64,000 nucleotides of DNA from Brachyspira pilosicoli (GTDB lineage: Bacteria > Spirochaetota > Brachyspiria > Brachyspirales > Brachyspiraceae), in assembly GCF_008016535.1 (NCBI RefSeq), contig NZ_SAXY01000040.1:22085-86084 (forward strand), written 5' to 3'. The translations under genes and the position numbers were made by a program. Every line of letters begins with the position of its first letter. Within the stretch, counting starts at the first letter, position 1. The notes beneath the pieces were generated by a model. It saw nothing but the letters and a program-made list of their open reading frames with translations, was not told the origin of the DNA and did no database searches. Below, piece after piece: positions 1-9,600 of this stretch.

Positions 1-322
1 TGCTCTCTATTCTTCCAAAATCTCCAACATGATCAACCAATATTAAAACCTCATCACCCAAGTTAATATCGCTGTCAAGTTTCTTAGCCTCTTCTAAAGA
101 TATCTCTTTTCTGTCATCTTTTACCTCTTCAACAACATTAACTCCTCTATATACTGTAGGATTATTATTATTATCAAAATTAATGTGAAAGTTTACATTA
201 TCTCCATATTTCTTTTTTAAAGCCAAAATCATAACAGATTCTACAACCTCTTTAAGCAAATCAATACTTATATCTTTTTCTTCAGATAGAATTTGCAAAT
301 AAGTACCAACATTTTCAAACAT
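1..322 (-). CDS. nusA: Transcription termination/antitermination factor NusA, N-terminal part (runs off the window)
   Basis: Only the first 107 codons lie in the window; the gene continues past base 1. The visible protein starts MFENVGTYLQILSEE and has the acidic and helical pattern of the NusA N-terminal RNA polymerase-binding domain, including an ALKKKYG stretch. Near the window edge it enters an EVLILVDHVGDFGRI segment. The ATG is preceded by a GGAG site about 8 bases upstream. It follows rimP on the same strand with a 26-base gap, the usual rimP-nusA arrangement. NusA binds RNA polymerase and modulates pausing, termination and antitermination. Identification rests on the N-terminal domain plus synteny. 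Confidence 0.87.
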   Translation of the reverse strand, partial: MFENVGTYLQILSEEKDISIDLLKEVVESVMILALKKKYGDNVNFHINFDNNNNPTVYRGVNVVEEVKDDRKEISLEEAKKLDSDINLGDEVLILVDHVGDFGRIES

Positions 323-348
323 AATTAATTCTCCATTTTTGTTTTTTA

Positions 349-894
349 CTAGCAATTTAATCTAGTTTTTATAATATTAGATTTTAATATCTTTATATCA
401 ACATTATCATCATTCTTTATAATAATATAATCATCTTTAGCTTCTTTTAATATAGCCGTAGTAGTAATATAATTGTCATCATCTATCTTGTATTTAATCT
501 TTATAGGCATATCCTCAAAAAGCTCATAATTATCATCAAATTTCCATCTAAACCCAGCAGAAGATACAGTAATAGTATAATCACCCTCATCATAACCATT
601 ATTTTTTATTACTTCTTGAATTACTCTTGTTGCTTCAATACAATGATTATGTGAAACACTCTCTTTTTTCTTAAATATAACAGCATAAACTTTTTTATTA
701 TCTTTAACCGCAAGCACTTTCAAATCTAATAAATAAATATTATGCTTTTCTATTAATTTTTTAGCATTCTCAAAAAGCAGCTCTTGGTCTATTACTTTAA
801 CTTCATCTTTTTTAATGGGCTTAACTTTTTTCTTTTTAGCATCTCTGCCGTATTCTTTTTGCCTCTGCGGTCTTCTATTGTTTTTTTCGCTCAT
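349..894 (-). CDS. rimP: Ribosome maturation factor RimP
   Basis: The product (181 aa from the ATG) assists 30S subunit maturation. A basic, lysine-rich N-terminal tail (about residues 1-35) precedes the RimP fold. Family-like stretches include LLDLKVLAV, the CIEATRVIQEVI helix and ITVSSAGFRWKF, which corresponds to the usual VSSPG motif with Ala for Pro. The tail is longer than in most RimP proteins. An in-frame TTG six codons upstream is rejected because it lies in the U-tract of the leader terminator at 911-962. No good SD is seen before the ATG. nusA follows on the same strand, and the leader suggests attenuation control. Confidence 0.88.
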   Translation of the reverse strand: MSEKNNRRPQRQKEYGRDAKKKKVKPIKKDEVKVIDQELLFENAKKLIEKHNIYLLDLKVLAVKDNKKVYAVIFKKKESVSHNHCIEATRVIQEVIKNNGYDEGDYTITVSSAGFRWKFDDNYELFEDMPIKIKYKIDDDNYITTTAILKEAKDDYIIIKNDDNVDIKILKSNIIKTRLNC

Positions 895-910
895 AATACT
901 AAATGTTAAC

Positions 911-962
911 AAAAAAAGAGAGTCAGTTTTTCCCTTGTGGGAGATAAAACCAACACTCTTTT
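911..962 (-). terminator. Terminator-like hairpin in the rimP-nusA leader (possible attenuator)
   Basis: Read on the minus strand, a stem of about 14 pairs (GAGTGTTGG side against CTGACTCTC side, with G-U pairs), a short internal bulge and a CCC/GGG top are followed by seven U residues. The U-tract ends 17 bases before the rimP ATG. A good promoter (990-1017) lies between trxB and the hairpin, so this sits in the rimP leader and is not simply the trxB terminator. Confidence 0.8.
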
Positions 963-989
963 ATTAAAGTCCTATTGATTATAAAATTA

Positions 990-1017
990 ATTCTATATCA
1001 ATAAATATTTTTGTCAA
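990..1017 (-). promoter_or_regulatory. Promoter of rimP-nusA
   Basis: On the minus strand TTGACA (1017-1012) and TAGAAT (995-990) are 16 bases apart. The predicted start near 983 gives a leader of about 90 bases that contains the hairpin at 911-962. The promoter begins about 14 bases after the trxB stop. Confidence 0.7.
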
Positions 1018-1030
1018 GCATTTTTAAAAA

Positions 1031-1969
1031 TTAAAGATGAGATAAATACTCAGTAACTCTCACAGCTGCCACTGCACCCTCGCCCACAGCATTAGCAACC
1101 TGTCTTACAGGCTTAAATACAGAATCTCCGCAAGCAAAAACTCCGTCTATATTAGCAGCCATAGTAGCCATATCAACTATAATATGTCCGCTTTCTTTCA
1201 TAGCAAGACCAGTATCTTTTAATATGCCAGTAGCAGGCTCTTGTCCCACAAATACAAATACGCCGTCTACAGCTTGTTCATGTATAGAATTATCTAATAC
1301 ATTTTTTATTTTTATATTAGTAACTTTTCCGTCTCCGCAAATCTCATCTATCACACTGTCTAAAACATATTCTACTTTGCCAGTATTAGTTAAATGTTCT
1401 ATATTGATAGCATCAGCTCTAAACTCTTTTCTTCTATGAACTAAATATATTTTCTTAACGAATCTAGTAAGGAAATAAGCCTCATCAAAAGCACTGTTTC
1501 CTCCTCCAACTACAGCAACAGTTTTGTTTCTGTAAAAAGCTCCATCACAAGTAGCACAATATGAAACACCCCTTCCAGCAAACTCTTCTTCACCCTTAGT
1601 GCCTAATTTCTTGGAAAATCCACCCATAGCAAGTATTATCGTTTTGGTCTGATAAGTTTTTCCGTCTGCAGTATGTATTGTTTTTATTTTATCTTTAATA
1701 TTTTCTATTTTTGTTACATCATCATAAACTATAGGGTTCTTAGAAAATTTTTCAGCATGCCTTTGCATTCTGTCAACAAGTTCAAAAGAAGTCATCTCCT
1801 CTGGAAAACCTAAATAATTTTCAACAGTATCAGTACTCATCATCTGTCCGCCAATACCTTTTTTCTCTATAAGCAAAGAATTAGTTAAAGCTCTTCCCAA
1901 ATAAAGCAAAGCAGAAAGACCAGCAGGACCGCCTCCTATAACAATAGAATCATATATATTATTTGACAT
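1031..1969 (-). CDS. trxB: Thioredoxin reductase
   Basis: This 312-residue FAD/NADPH enzyme reduces thioredoxin, the trxA product encoded at 18672-18989. The N-terminal FAD dinucleotide fold shows GGGPAG (12-17). The redox pair is in SYCATCDGAF (C138, C141). The NADPH fold has VVGGGNSAFDEA, and the C-terminal FAD-contact region has GVFACGDS and RQVANAVGEG. Length matches bacterial TrxB. The ATG has a GGGAG site 6 bases upstream and its own promoter (2000-2028), so it is probably monocistronic. Confidence 0.96.
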   Translation of the reverse strand: MSNNIYDSIVIGGGPAGLSALLYLGRALTNSLLIEKKGIGGQMMSTDTVENYLGFPEEMTSFELVDRMQRHAEKFSKNPIVYDDVTKIENIKDKIKTIHTADGKTYQTKTIILAMGGFSKKLGTKGEEEFAGRGVSYCATCDGAFYRNKTVAVVGGGNSAFDEAYFLTRFVKKIYLVHRRKEFRADAINIEHLTNTGKVEYVLDSVIDEICGDGKVTNIKIKNVLDNSIHEQAVDGVFVFVGQEPATGILKDTGLAMKESGHIIVDMATMAANIDGVFACGDSVFKPVRQVANAVGEGAVAAVRVTEYLSHL

Positions 1970-1999
1970 AATAGAACTCCCTTTTTATTAGTAATCATT

Positions 2000-2028
2000 A
2001 TTATATTGTATTTTTTTAAATTAGTCAA
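2000..2028 (-). promoter_or_regulatory. Promoter of trxB
   Basis: TTGACT (2028-2023) and TATAAT (2005-2000) on the minus strand are separated by 17 bases and lie about 30 bases upstream of the trxB ATG. Confidence 0.6.
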
Positions 2029-2044
2029 ACATTTTGTTATAGTA

Positions 2045-3508
2045 TTATAACTTTTTGAAATGCTTGTTAATATAGGCTATGATTTCGCTAGCATTTGCTA
2101 TTTCCCGAGATGAATTGCCAACTCTAATAAAGAATTTTTCCTCTTTAAGACCTTGTTTATTGGTAATCTTACTATATACAGGTTCTCTGCTTTTACTTAT
2201 ATAAACAATACATATGTCTTTTCCTTCTTCTTCAACAAAGTCTATTCTAATATTTTCAGCAGAAAAAGCATTGCCGTAATAGGTTTCAACTAAAGTTCTA
2301 AGATGAAGCTCAAAGAAATCTTTATTAGGCTGTTTTAAAGTGGAATAATCATGGTCAAGACCTATAATTTCTCCGTCATTAGTAATTCCTATAAAAAGTC
2401 TTCCTCCTTCTGTGTTAGCAAATGCCGCAATGGACTTCATTATCACTTCTTCTAAAGATTTATTTATCTTTTCTGTATTGCTGTCATATCTTAAAGTTGA
2501 CTTAAACTCTATATTTGTACTTTCGCCCTCTTTTATAATGTTTTTAATATTCATATGATTGTTTCTCAAATCTTCTATTATCCTTACATAATGAGCAGAA
2601 AACATTACTATTAATCCTATTGTAAGAAGTATAAATATAACAAAGAAAAGTATAATAGGTACTTGTATTTTATTTATCAAAGATTTTTCTGGAATTATAA
2701 TTCCTATTTCAACTTTATTTTCTGATACACTAAAATTACCCTTATAACCCCAATAATGCTTATTATTATAAACTACTTTGGCTATATCTTCATTTTCATT
2801 TTTTTGAAATTCATAATTAAGCATATCCGCTATTTCAACAAAATCCATAGTGTTTTCATTGGTATTAGACAAAGATATAGGGAAAATTATTCTGCTGTTT
2901 CCTGTAACTAAATAAGCATATATATTATTCATATTTTTTATGTCTAAATTATCAAACTTTACATTAAACTCTGAAATATATTCAAAAGCAACATTCTCAC
3001 TTGCAATATAAATTAAATGTATATAAGGCTTGCCGTCTTTTACATAAAAAGAGTCTATACTAAGCTGCTCCATTGGTATTGCAGAATATTTTTGCATATT
3101 ATTCGCGGCAATAGTACCCTGAACCTTATAACCATTACCTGATTTAGTAATAGACATATAACTGTCTCCAAACTGCATAGCTGCTTTTTCTATAAAAGTA
3201 TGCTTTGGAAAAAAATTAGTTATTAAAACCTTATAAACATCCGGAGCTTGATTGATTATATCAAATATAGGCGTCATTTGCATAGAAAAATAGTAGGTGG
3301 GGTAATATATTTTTGAATATTCCTCTACTACGCTGTTTTTTACATCTTGAAAAAGAGACTTAAAAAGAAACTTTACAGGCACTGGGCTTCGCATTTGAAA
3401 ATATACAAACCCTGATACAGATATAAACAGAAATACTAACAGCACATCCTTAAGTATCTTATTACGCAGCTCAGATTTTGAGATAAATCTCCCAGATATT
3501 ATTTTCAT
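2045..3508 (-). CDS. Membrane-anchored sensor-like protein with C-terminal AlbA_2 (Schlafen-type) domain
   Basis: The protein has 487 residues. A membrane segment at about 20-40 is followed by some 240 extracytoplasmic residues, a second membrane segment at about 283-308, and a cytoplasmic part. From about residue 330 the sequence matches the AlbA_2 / Schlafen-like putative nucleic-acid-binding domain: ESTNIEFKSTLRY, then AAFANTEGGRLFIGITNDG, then FFIRVGNSSREI. The layout (membrane, outside domain, membrane, cytoplasmic effector) is that of a one-component sensor. The outside domain is not recognised with confidence; it could be Cache-like. It stands alone between trxB and a lipoprotein gene. 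The function of AlbA_2 in such fusions is not established. Confidence 0.75.
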   Translation of the reverse strand: MKIISGRFISKSELRNKILKDVLLVFLFISVSGFVYFQMRSPVPVKFLFKSLFQDVKNSVVEEYSKIYYPTYYFSMQMTPIFDIINQAPDVYKVLITNFFPKHTFIEKAAMQFGDSYMSITKSGNGYKVQGTIAANNMQKYSAIPMEQLSIDSFYVKDGKPYIHLIYIASENVAFEYISEFNVKFDNLDIKNMNNIYAYLVTGNSRIIFPISLSNTNENTMDFVEIADMLNYEFQKNENEDIAKVVYNNKHYWGYKGNFSVSENKVEIGIIIPEKSLINKIQVPIILFFVIFILLTIGLIVMFSAHYVRIIEDLRNNHMNIKNIIKEGESTNIEFKSTLRYDSNTEKINKSLEEVIMKSIAAFANTEGGRLFIGITNDGEIIGLDHDYSTLKQPNKDFFELHLRTLVETYYGNAFSAENIRIDFVEEEGKDICIVYISKSREPVYSKITNKQGLKEEKFFIRVGNSSREIANASEIIAYINKHFKKL

Positions 3509-3562
3509 GCCATATCCATAGTACCTATTTTTCTTATTATTACACTATAATAACATAATATA

Positions 3563-3590
3563 ATTATAATATCAACATATAAAATATCAA
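3563..3590 (-). promoter_or_regulatory. Promoter of the AlbA_2 membrane protein gene
   Basis: TTGATA (3590-3585) and TATAAT (3568-3563) on the minus strand are spaced by 16 bases, about 55 bases upstream of the start codon. Confidence 0.5.
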
Positions 3591-3691
3591 CATATAAAAA
3601 AATAATAAAAAGTCAATACATAAATATTGGTAATTATATACTAAATACACCCAATTTGTTAATCTAATGAATATAAATTACACCATATCAT

Positions 3692-3715
3692 AACAAGGGG
3701 CTTAAGCCCCTTGTT
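3692..3715. repeat. Perfect 24-base palindrome between two minus-strand genes
   Basis: Each arm is AACAAGGGGCTT and its exact complement, with no loop. It lies downstream of the lipoprotein gene (stop at 3774). Neither strand has a convincing U-tract after it (plus-strand side reads TTTAATATTTAG), so it may be a weak terminator, a protein-binding site or a cruciform. Confidence 0.6.
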
Positions 3716-3773
3716 TAATATTTAGTAAATGGGTTTATTTTATATATAGATACCTAAATATTATAATATTTTT

Positions 3774-4562
3774 TTATGGTGTAGCTTTTACAAAGTTATA
3801 ATTAGTATTTTGTTTTTCAAAAGTTCTATCAGGGTCGTAATTGTAGAAACTTATCCACTGAGCATCATTAAACAATATATCTGCTCTATAATTAGTATTT
3901 TTAGTGCTAGCATCAGTTGTCAGTTCATCGGGTCTTAATATAATAAGCTCATCAAATCCAGCGTTTTGGAAATTTTCAGATTTTGTCATAGCTCTGGTAA
4001 CAGCACCCCCTGCGGTGCTGTTTTCTTCTTCTCTATAAATCCCTGCTATAGTATAATTTCCTAATAATGAAGAATTAGCAGTTTTTATAGCAGGTGCAGC
4101 ATCTGTAGCATCAGGGTATATTATTACTAAACAAACACCTCTAAATTGCTTATTTCTAGCTGTTGTTGTTCCTGCATTTTTATTTGCTTCTTTTTTTATA
4201 AGATTCAAATCCTTATCAAAAGTATAAGTTTCTTTATTGTCATTTTTAGATAATTCAAATCGAGCTTTTCCGCTTTGAGAATCTATTATCATATTAGAAT
4301 AAGCTTCAAGCAATTTATCAGTATCTGATATTTTATATTGGTTTGTTATAATAGTTCCATTATCTCCAAGTATCAAAACATCATAATAACCATAACCAGA
4401 ATTTAAATCATTATTACCCCCGCTGTTTGTATTGCTGCTGCCTGTATTATTATTTGTTATTCCTTCCTCAATTTTAGGGGGAGAAGATAACACACTTCTC
4501 GGATTTTGTTTGCAGGACAAAGACGTAAATAAAAAGAACAAAACTAAAAATAATATTTTCAT
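3774..4562 (-). CDS. Putative lipoprotein of unknown function
   Basis: The start is taken at MKILFLVLFFLF, preceded by GGGGG at SD distance; an upstream in-frame extension would add 25 unlikely hydrophobic residues. The signal peptide ends in a lipobox (LFTSLSC), so Cys17 should be lipidated. After it comes a low-complexity Asn/Ser/Gly linker, then a 200-residue domain with VLILGDNGTI and DELIILRPDEL. I do not recognise the family. It is probably an envelope lipoprotein. It has its own promoter and is transcribed divergently from the gene at 4733. Confidence 0.7.
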   Translation of the reverse strand: MKILFLVLFFLFTSLSCKQNPRSVLSSPPKIEEGITNNNTGSSNTNSGGNNDLNSGYGYYDVLILGDNGTIITNQYKISDTDKLLEAYSNMIIDSQSGKARFELSKNDNKETYTFDKDLNLIKKEANKNAGTTTARNKQFRGVCLVIIYPDATDAAPAIKTANSSLLGNYTIAGIYREEENSTAGGAVTRAMTKSENFQNAGFDELIILRPDELTTDASTKNTNYRADILFNDAQWISFYNYDPDRTFEKQNTNYNFVKATP

Positions 4563-4596
4563 AATATGCCCCCAAAAAATTATTAGTATATATATT

Positions 4597-4624
4597 ATTA
4601 TAATCATATTAAAAAATATTTCAA
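4597..4624 (-). promoter_or_regulatory. Promoter of the lipoprotein gene
   Basis: TTGAAA (4624-4619) and TATAAT (4602-4597) on the minus strand with a 16-base spacer, 35 bases upstream of the chosen ATG. Confidence 0.55.
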
Positions 4625-4732
4625 TCAAAAATAACAATTTAATAGTAAAAAATTAATAAATATATTTATAATTGCAAAAAAATATTTTTTATTTTATCAT
4701 ATAGTATTATTTTTTAAGAGGTTTAGCAAAAT

Positions 4733-6232
4733 ATGGATTATAATGAAAAACTATATAATGTATTTTCAAATAAGGAACATAGATTAGAATCTTGGATGGC
4801 GGCTGTATTTTCTAAAGAATATGACCATAATGTAACTATAGATGAGCTTAAAGATATTTTAGCAGAAGAAAACAGCTTTATAGTTACAGAATTAAAAGAA
4901 GTAGAAAAAGAAAATTATATAAGAGAAAACTCTAAATGGGAAATTATATTAAAAGCAGAATATATAGAAGAATATGATGACTGCGATGACTGCAGTGATT
5001 GCAATAATAAAGAATGCGATAACGGCAGCGAAGAAAATGAATGCTCTTGCTCTCATAGCCACAGCGAAGAACATCAATGCTCATGCGGACATCACCATGA
5101 AGAAGAACATCAATGCTCTTGCGGCAGCCATGATGATAACATAAAACAAAACGATGAGCTTACATTCTACATAGCATTAATAGATGCAAAAACCGTAACT
5201 CAAAATGTACCTGAAATATTCTCAGTTAATACAATAAAAGAAGAAAATTATAAAGAGGCTTTAGAAGTAAATTACGCCGTACATATATCAACAGTATTTC
5301 AAAATTATCCTCTTACAGACTATCAAAGACAATTACAATTATTAAACAGCATAGTAGCAGATGCTTCATTATTTTTAGATATGTCTTGTTCTACAGCACG
5401 TTCTGGAGATTGGCTTGCATATACTGCTACATTCTCTCTTTTGCCTTCATTAGACTATCTCTATACTATTCATGCTATATATGATGATGATAAAGACCCT
5501 AACAAAGTAGAATATTGGTTTCATACGCATGGGTTATACAGAGCAGGTGTAATAGAATTAGAAATTGTTGGAGTTGAGGATTCTAATGCTCATTATGGAG
5601 AATTATTAAACACTGCAGCAAAACTATTTATAGAAAGAGGCGTTCCTGAAAAAGGTTTTAAATTTACTCCTGCTTATGGTGTTAGTGTTTGCTGGCTTCC
5701 TTGGCAGGAGGCTTTAGAAAAACTTAATATTGACAAAGATTTTTCTGGAAGCTATAAAGACAGAAATGATAATATACATAACACTCCTTCTGGTGTATTA
5801 GTAGCTGTAGATGAAAAAGGAAATTACCATACTATGGACTACTATAAAGATAAACTTACAGATAATCCTATTTTTATGCTTAGCAATTTTGAAACTGCTA
5901 TAATGAGAGAAGCTGCTTTTGAAAAAATAGAATATTTTATAGAGCTATTAACAAAGAAAAAGAAAGATGAGGATATTTCGTTTTTAGTAAAATTAGGTTA
6001 TGCCAGAGAAGACGAAGACCCTAATGATTTAGAGCATTTATGGTTTGAGGTTCATGATTTTACTGATGATGGATATTTTGATGCTACATTAATAAATGAG
6101 CCTTATAAAGATTTGAATATGCATGAAGGCGACAGAGGAATGCATAGCATAGAAAATCTTACAGATTGGATAATATACTATAAATCTGTACATTATGACT
6201 CTAAAAATATATATTTATTATTTGAAGATTAA
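4733..6232 (+). CDS. DUF2314-containing protein with a Cys/His-rich metal-binding-like insert
   Basis: This 499-residue protein appears soluble, with no signal peptide or membrane segment. Residues 84-133 form an insert with 10 Cys and 8 His, built of imperfect repeats around EEHQCSCG; this suggests metal binding. The C-terminal part (about 405-499) has the DUF2314 pattern: HLWFEVHDF, LINEPYKDLNMHEGD and a closing NLTDWIIYY. The middle may correspond to DUF4026, often found with DUF2314, but this is from memory. A TTGCAA/TATCAT promoter with a 17-base spacer (4672-4700) and an AGAGG site precede the ATG. Its role is unknown. Confidence 0.65.
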   Translation: MDYNEKLYNVFSNKEHRLESWMAAVFSKEYDHNVTIDELKDILAEENSFIVTELKEVEKENYIRENSKWEIILKAEYIEEYDDCDDCSDCNNKECDNGSEENECSCSHSHSEEHQCSCGHHHEEEHQCSCGSHDDNIKQNDELTFYIALIDAKTVTQNVPEIFSVNTIKEENYKEALEVNYAVHISTVFQNYPLTDYQRQLQLLNSIVADASLFLDMSCSTARSGDWLAYTATFSLLPSLDYLYTIHAIYDDDKDPNKVEYWFHTHGLYRAGVIELEIVGVEDSNAHYGELLNTAAKLFIERGVPEKGFKFTPAYGVSVCWLPWQEALEKLNIDKDFSGSYKDRNDNIHNTPSGVLVAVDEKGNYHTMDYYKDKLTDNPIFMLSNFETAIMREAAFEKIEYFIELLTKKKKDEDISFLVKLGYAREDEDPNDLEHLWFEVHDFTDDGYFDATLINEPYKDLNMHEGDRGMHSIENLTDWIIYYKSVHYDSKNIYLLFED

Positions 6233-6313
6233 ATTTATAATTTCTTGACCTTATATAGAAATAATGATATCATTAATAGTATAAAGTATTATAATTTATT
6301 TTTATAAATAGAA

Positions 6314-6631
6314 ATGAAAGAAAAAATTATTTGTCTATCTTTTATTTTATTGGTTTTTTTATTTGGTATTATAATTAATACTTTTTATAATAATGATACC
6401 AATACTAAAAGATATATAAAAGTAACTATGAATGGTGCTGTAAGACATTCAGGTGTATATTTTTGCGAATATGGTTCTTCTTTTGCTGAACTTATTGAAT
6501 CAGCCGGCGGAATTACAGAAAGAGGATATTTGCCTGAAGGATTAGATTACAATATGCCGATTACAAATGATATAATTATAAATATACCAACTAAGTATTA
6601 CAGCATTAAAAAAAATACTGAAGGGAGATAA
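6314..6631 (+). CDS. Small single-pass membrane protein with SLBB domain
   Basis: The protein has 105 residues. A hydrophobic helix at about 4-24 is followed by a short linker and a soluble-ligand-binding beta-grasp (SLBB) type domain: VTMNGAVRHSGVYF, then SFAELIESAGGIT. SLBB domains occur in polysaccharide export proteins and in ComEA. Here the domain stands alone, anchored to the membrane. The gene ends two bases before the TTG start of the giant repeat protein and its end overlaps that gene's SD (GGGAG), so the two are very probably co-transcribed and translationally linked. Confidence 0.75.
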   Translation: MKEKIICLSFILLVFLFGIIINTFYNNDTNTKRYIKVTMNGAVRHSGVYFCEYGSSFAELIESAGGITERGYLPEGLDYNMPITNDIIINIPTKYYSIKKNTEGR

Positions 6632-6633
6632 AA

Positions 6634-9600
6634 TTGAAATTAAATAATTCAAATATTTTTGATGATAATAATGATATCTCTCTCGATGAATATGATATAG
6701 ATTCTCTTATAGATAAAAATATAGAAATTAATGAAAACAATTTTCCTACTGTAGCTATAGGTATTGAATCGCCTACTATACACAGCTCTATAATAGATGA
6801 TAATATAACTTCTACAGCAGATGAAAATATAGAAGCAGAAAATAATAATCAAGAAACTGTAGATGCTTATACAGAAGAAGAGAATCAGGCATATAATGAA
6901 ATAGAAAGCAATGTTGGAATATCTGAAGATGATTTGAATGCTATAAGTGATGTTGATGATTTTAATTTGGAGAGTCATTTTCAAAGTGTAAATAATGATG
7001 AAACTATATCAGCATATACGGAAGAAGAAAATAGAGCATACAATGAAATAGAGAGCAATATTGGAATATCTGAAGATGAGTTGAATGCGATAGGCAGTGT
7101 TGATGATTTTAATTTGGAGAGCTTTTTTGCTGATAGTGCATCTAATAGTATAGAAGAAAATAACATCACTGAAACAAATACTATCAATAGCGAAGAGAGT
7201 ATTGATACAGATGAAAGTTTTGAAGAAAATAATATAACAGACAATGATATTAACAATGAAAGTATAGAGGCATACACAGAAGAAGAAAATAGAGCATATA
7301 ATGAAATAGAAAGCAATGTTGGAATATCTGAAGATGATTTGAATGCTATAAATGATGTTGATGATTTTAATTTAGAGAGTTTCTTTGCTAATAGTGAAAT
7401 TAATACAGAAGAGGCATCAAATAATAATACTGAAGAAAATATTATAAATAATGAAGATACTGCTGCAGATGAAAGTTCTGAAAATAATTCTTTAGAAAAT
7501 GAAACAAGCGTAGTAGAAATTGTTGAAGAGAATAACAATATTAATGATGAAAGTACTGAAGACAACACTTACACAATTGAAGAAAATGATAATAACACTT
7601 TTGAAACCACTGTTAATGATGAGATAAATAATGTTTTAAATAATTATTTAGAATCTGAAAGCTATGAAAGTAATATTGATTTAGAAAATACAGAAACTAA
7701 AGAAAATATTGATGACTCTTCTGTAAATAATGAAATAGATAATGAAGTAATTGATGAGTTAGAAAAATTAGATGATTTAGTTGAAGACTTAGAAAACGCA
7801 GAAGATATAGAAAACAATAATAATGATATAGCTGATATAGTATCTCAAGGTTTAGCTGAAATAGAGAATCTTGAATATGCTGAAAGTAATGCTTTAGAAA
7901 ATGATAATGATGTAGTAGAAATTGTTGAAGAAGATAATAATATTAATGAAAATAATGAGAATATAGAAGATAATACTGATAACATTATTGAAGAAAATGA
8001 CAATACTTTTGAAACCACTGTTAATGATGAGATAAATAATGTTTTAAATAATTATTTAGAATCTGAAAGCTATGAAAGTAATATTGATTTAGAAAATACA
8101 GAAACTAAAGAAAATATTGATGACTCTTCTGTAAATAATGAAATAGATAATGAAGTAATTGATGAATTAGAAAAATTAGATGATTTAGTTGAAAACTTAG
8201 AAAATACAGAAGATATAGAAAACAATAATAATGATATAGCTGATATAGTATCGCAGGGTTTAGCTGAAATAGAGAATATTGAATATGCTGAAAATAATGT
8301 TTTAGAAAACGATGATGATGTAGTAGAAATTGTTGAAGAAAATAATAATATTAATAATAATGATAATATAGAAGATAATACTGATAACATCATTGAAGAA
8401 AATATTCATAATATTGATGTTCCTGATATTGATGATGTTGATTATATAGATGAGTCAAATTATATTAATGAAAATAATAATCAAGATGATATTATAGAAT
8501 TGTCTGGAAACGAACTTGATTTAATAACTAAAGATGAAAATATTGAATATAAATATATAAATAATAATAATAAAGAGTATGATATGAATAAAATAAAAAA
8601 AGATATAGAAGAATTAGAAATATATGAATTATCTGATGAAGAAAATAATATATATAACAATCAGATATTAGATGAAAGTAATAATGAAGCATATGAACTT
8701 ACAGATGAAGAAGTAAATATGTATAAGGACTATATAGAAAATAATGAATTAGAAGATAATGAGCTTTCTAATGAAGAGATAGATATGTATAAAAGCTATA
8801 TAGAAGGTAAAGAATACATAAATACTTCAGAAAATATTGATAATTCAAAAGATATTAACAAAGAAGATATTAATGAACTTACAGATGAAGAAATAAATAT
8901 GTACAAAAATTACATAGATAAAGATGAATCTGAAATAGATTATTTAACAGATGAAGAAGAATTAATGTATAAAGCTTATATAGAGAATAACAGTTCTGAT
9001 AATTCTGCAGAAGAAATTATAACAACTAATAATTTATCTAATACATCAGATACAGAAGAAATAAATAATAATGTAGAATTAGTTCAAGATATTCAAGAAA
9101 GAACTAAAATAATAATAGAAGAGGCTAAAAAAGAAGAACAAGCTAAAGAAGAAGAAAAAGAAAGCAATGACTTTTTAGCTAAATTAAAGAAAATGAATGA
9201 GGAATATAAAAAGGAAGAAGAGGATAAAAAAGAAGAGCAAACTAAAGAAGAAGAAAAAGAAAGCAATGACTTTTTGGCTAAATTAAAGCAAATGAATGAG
9301 GAATATAAAAAGGAAGAAGAGGATAAAAAAGAAGAGCAAACTAAAGAAGAAGAAAAAGAAAGCAATGACTTTTTGGCTAAATTAAAGAAAATGAATGAGG
9401 AATATAAAAAGGAAGAAGAGGATAAAAAAGAAGAACAAGCTAAAGAAGAAGAAAAAGAAAGCAATGACTTTTTGGCTAAATTAAAGCAAATGAATGCAGA
9501 ATACATAGAAGAAGAGGAAAAAAAAAACGAAAAACTAATTAAAAAAAAAGTTGAAAATATAGATGAATCTGCAATAGACGACAATACTCTAATAGGCGAT

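Noticed and set aside
910..912. TTG start for RimP six codons upstream
   Set aside because: The codon lies at the end of the terminator U-tract and has no SD; the ATG at 894 is more plausible.
6981..7568. 195-codon minus-strand frame inside the acidic repeat gene
   Set aside because: Same cause: antisense of Asp/Glu/Asn codons gives Ser/Leu/Ile-rich open frames.
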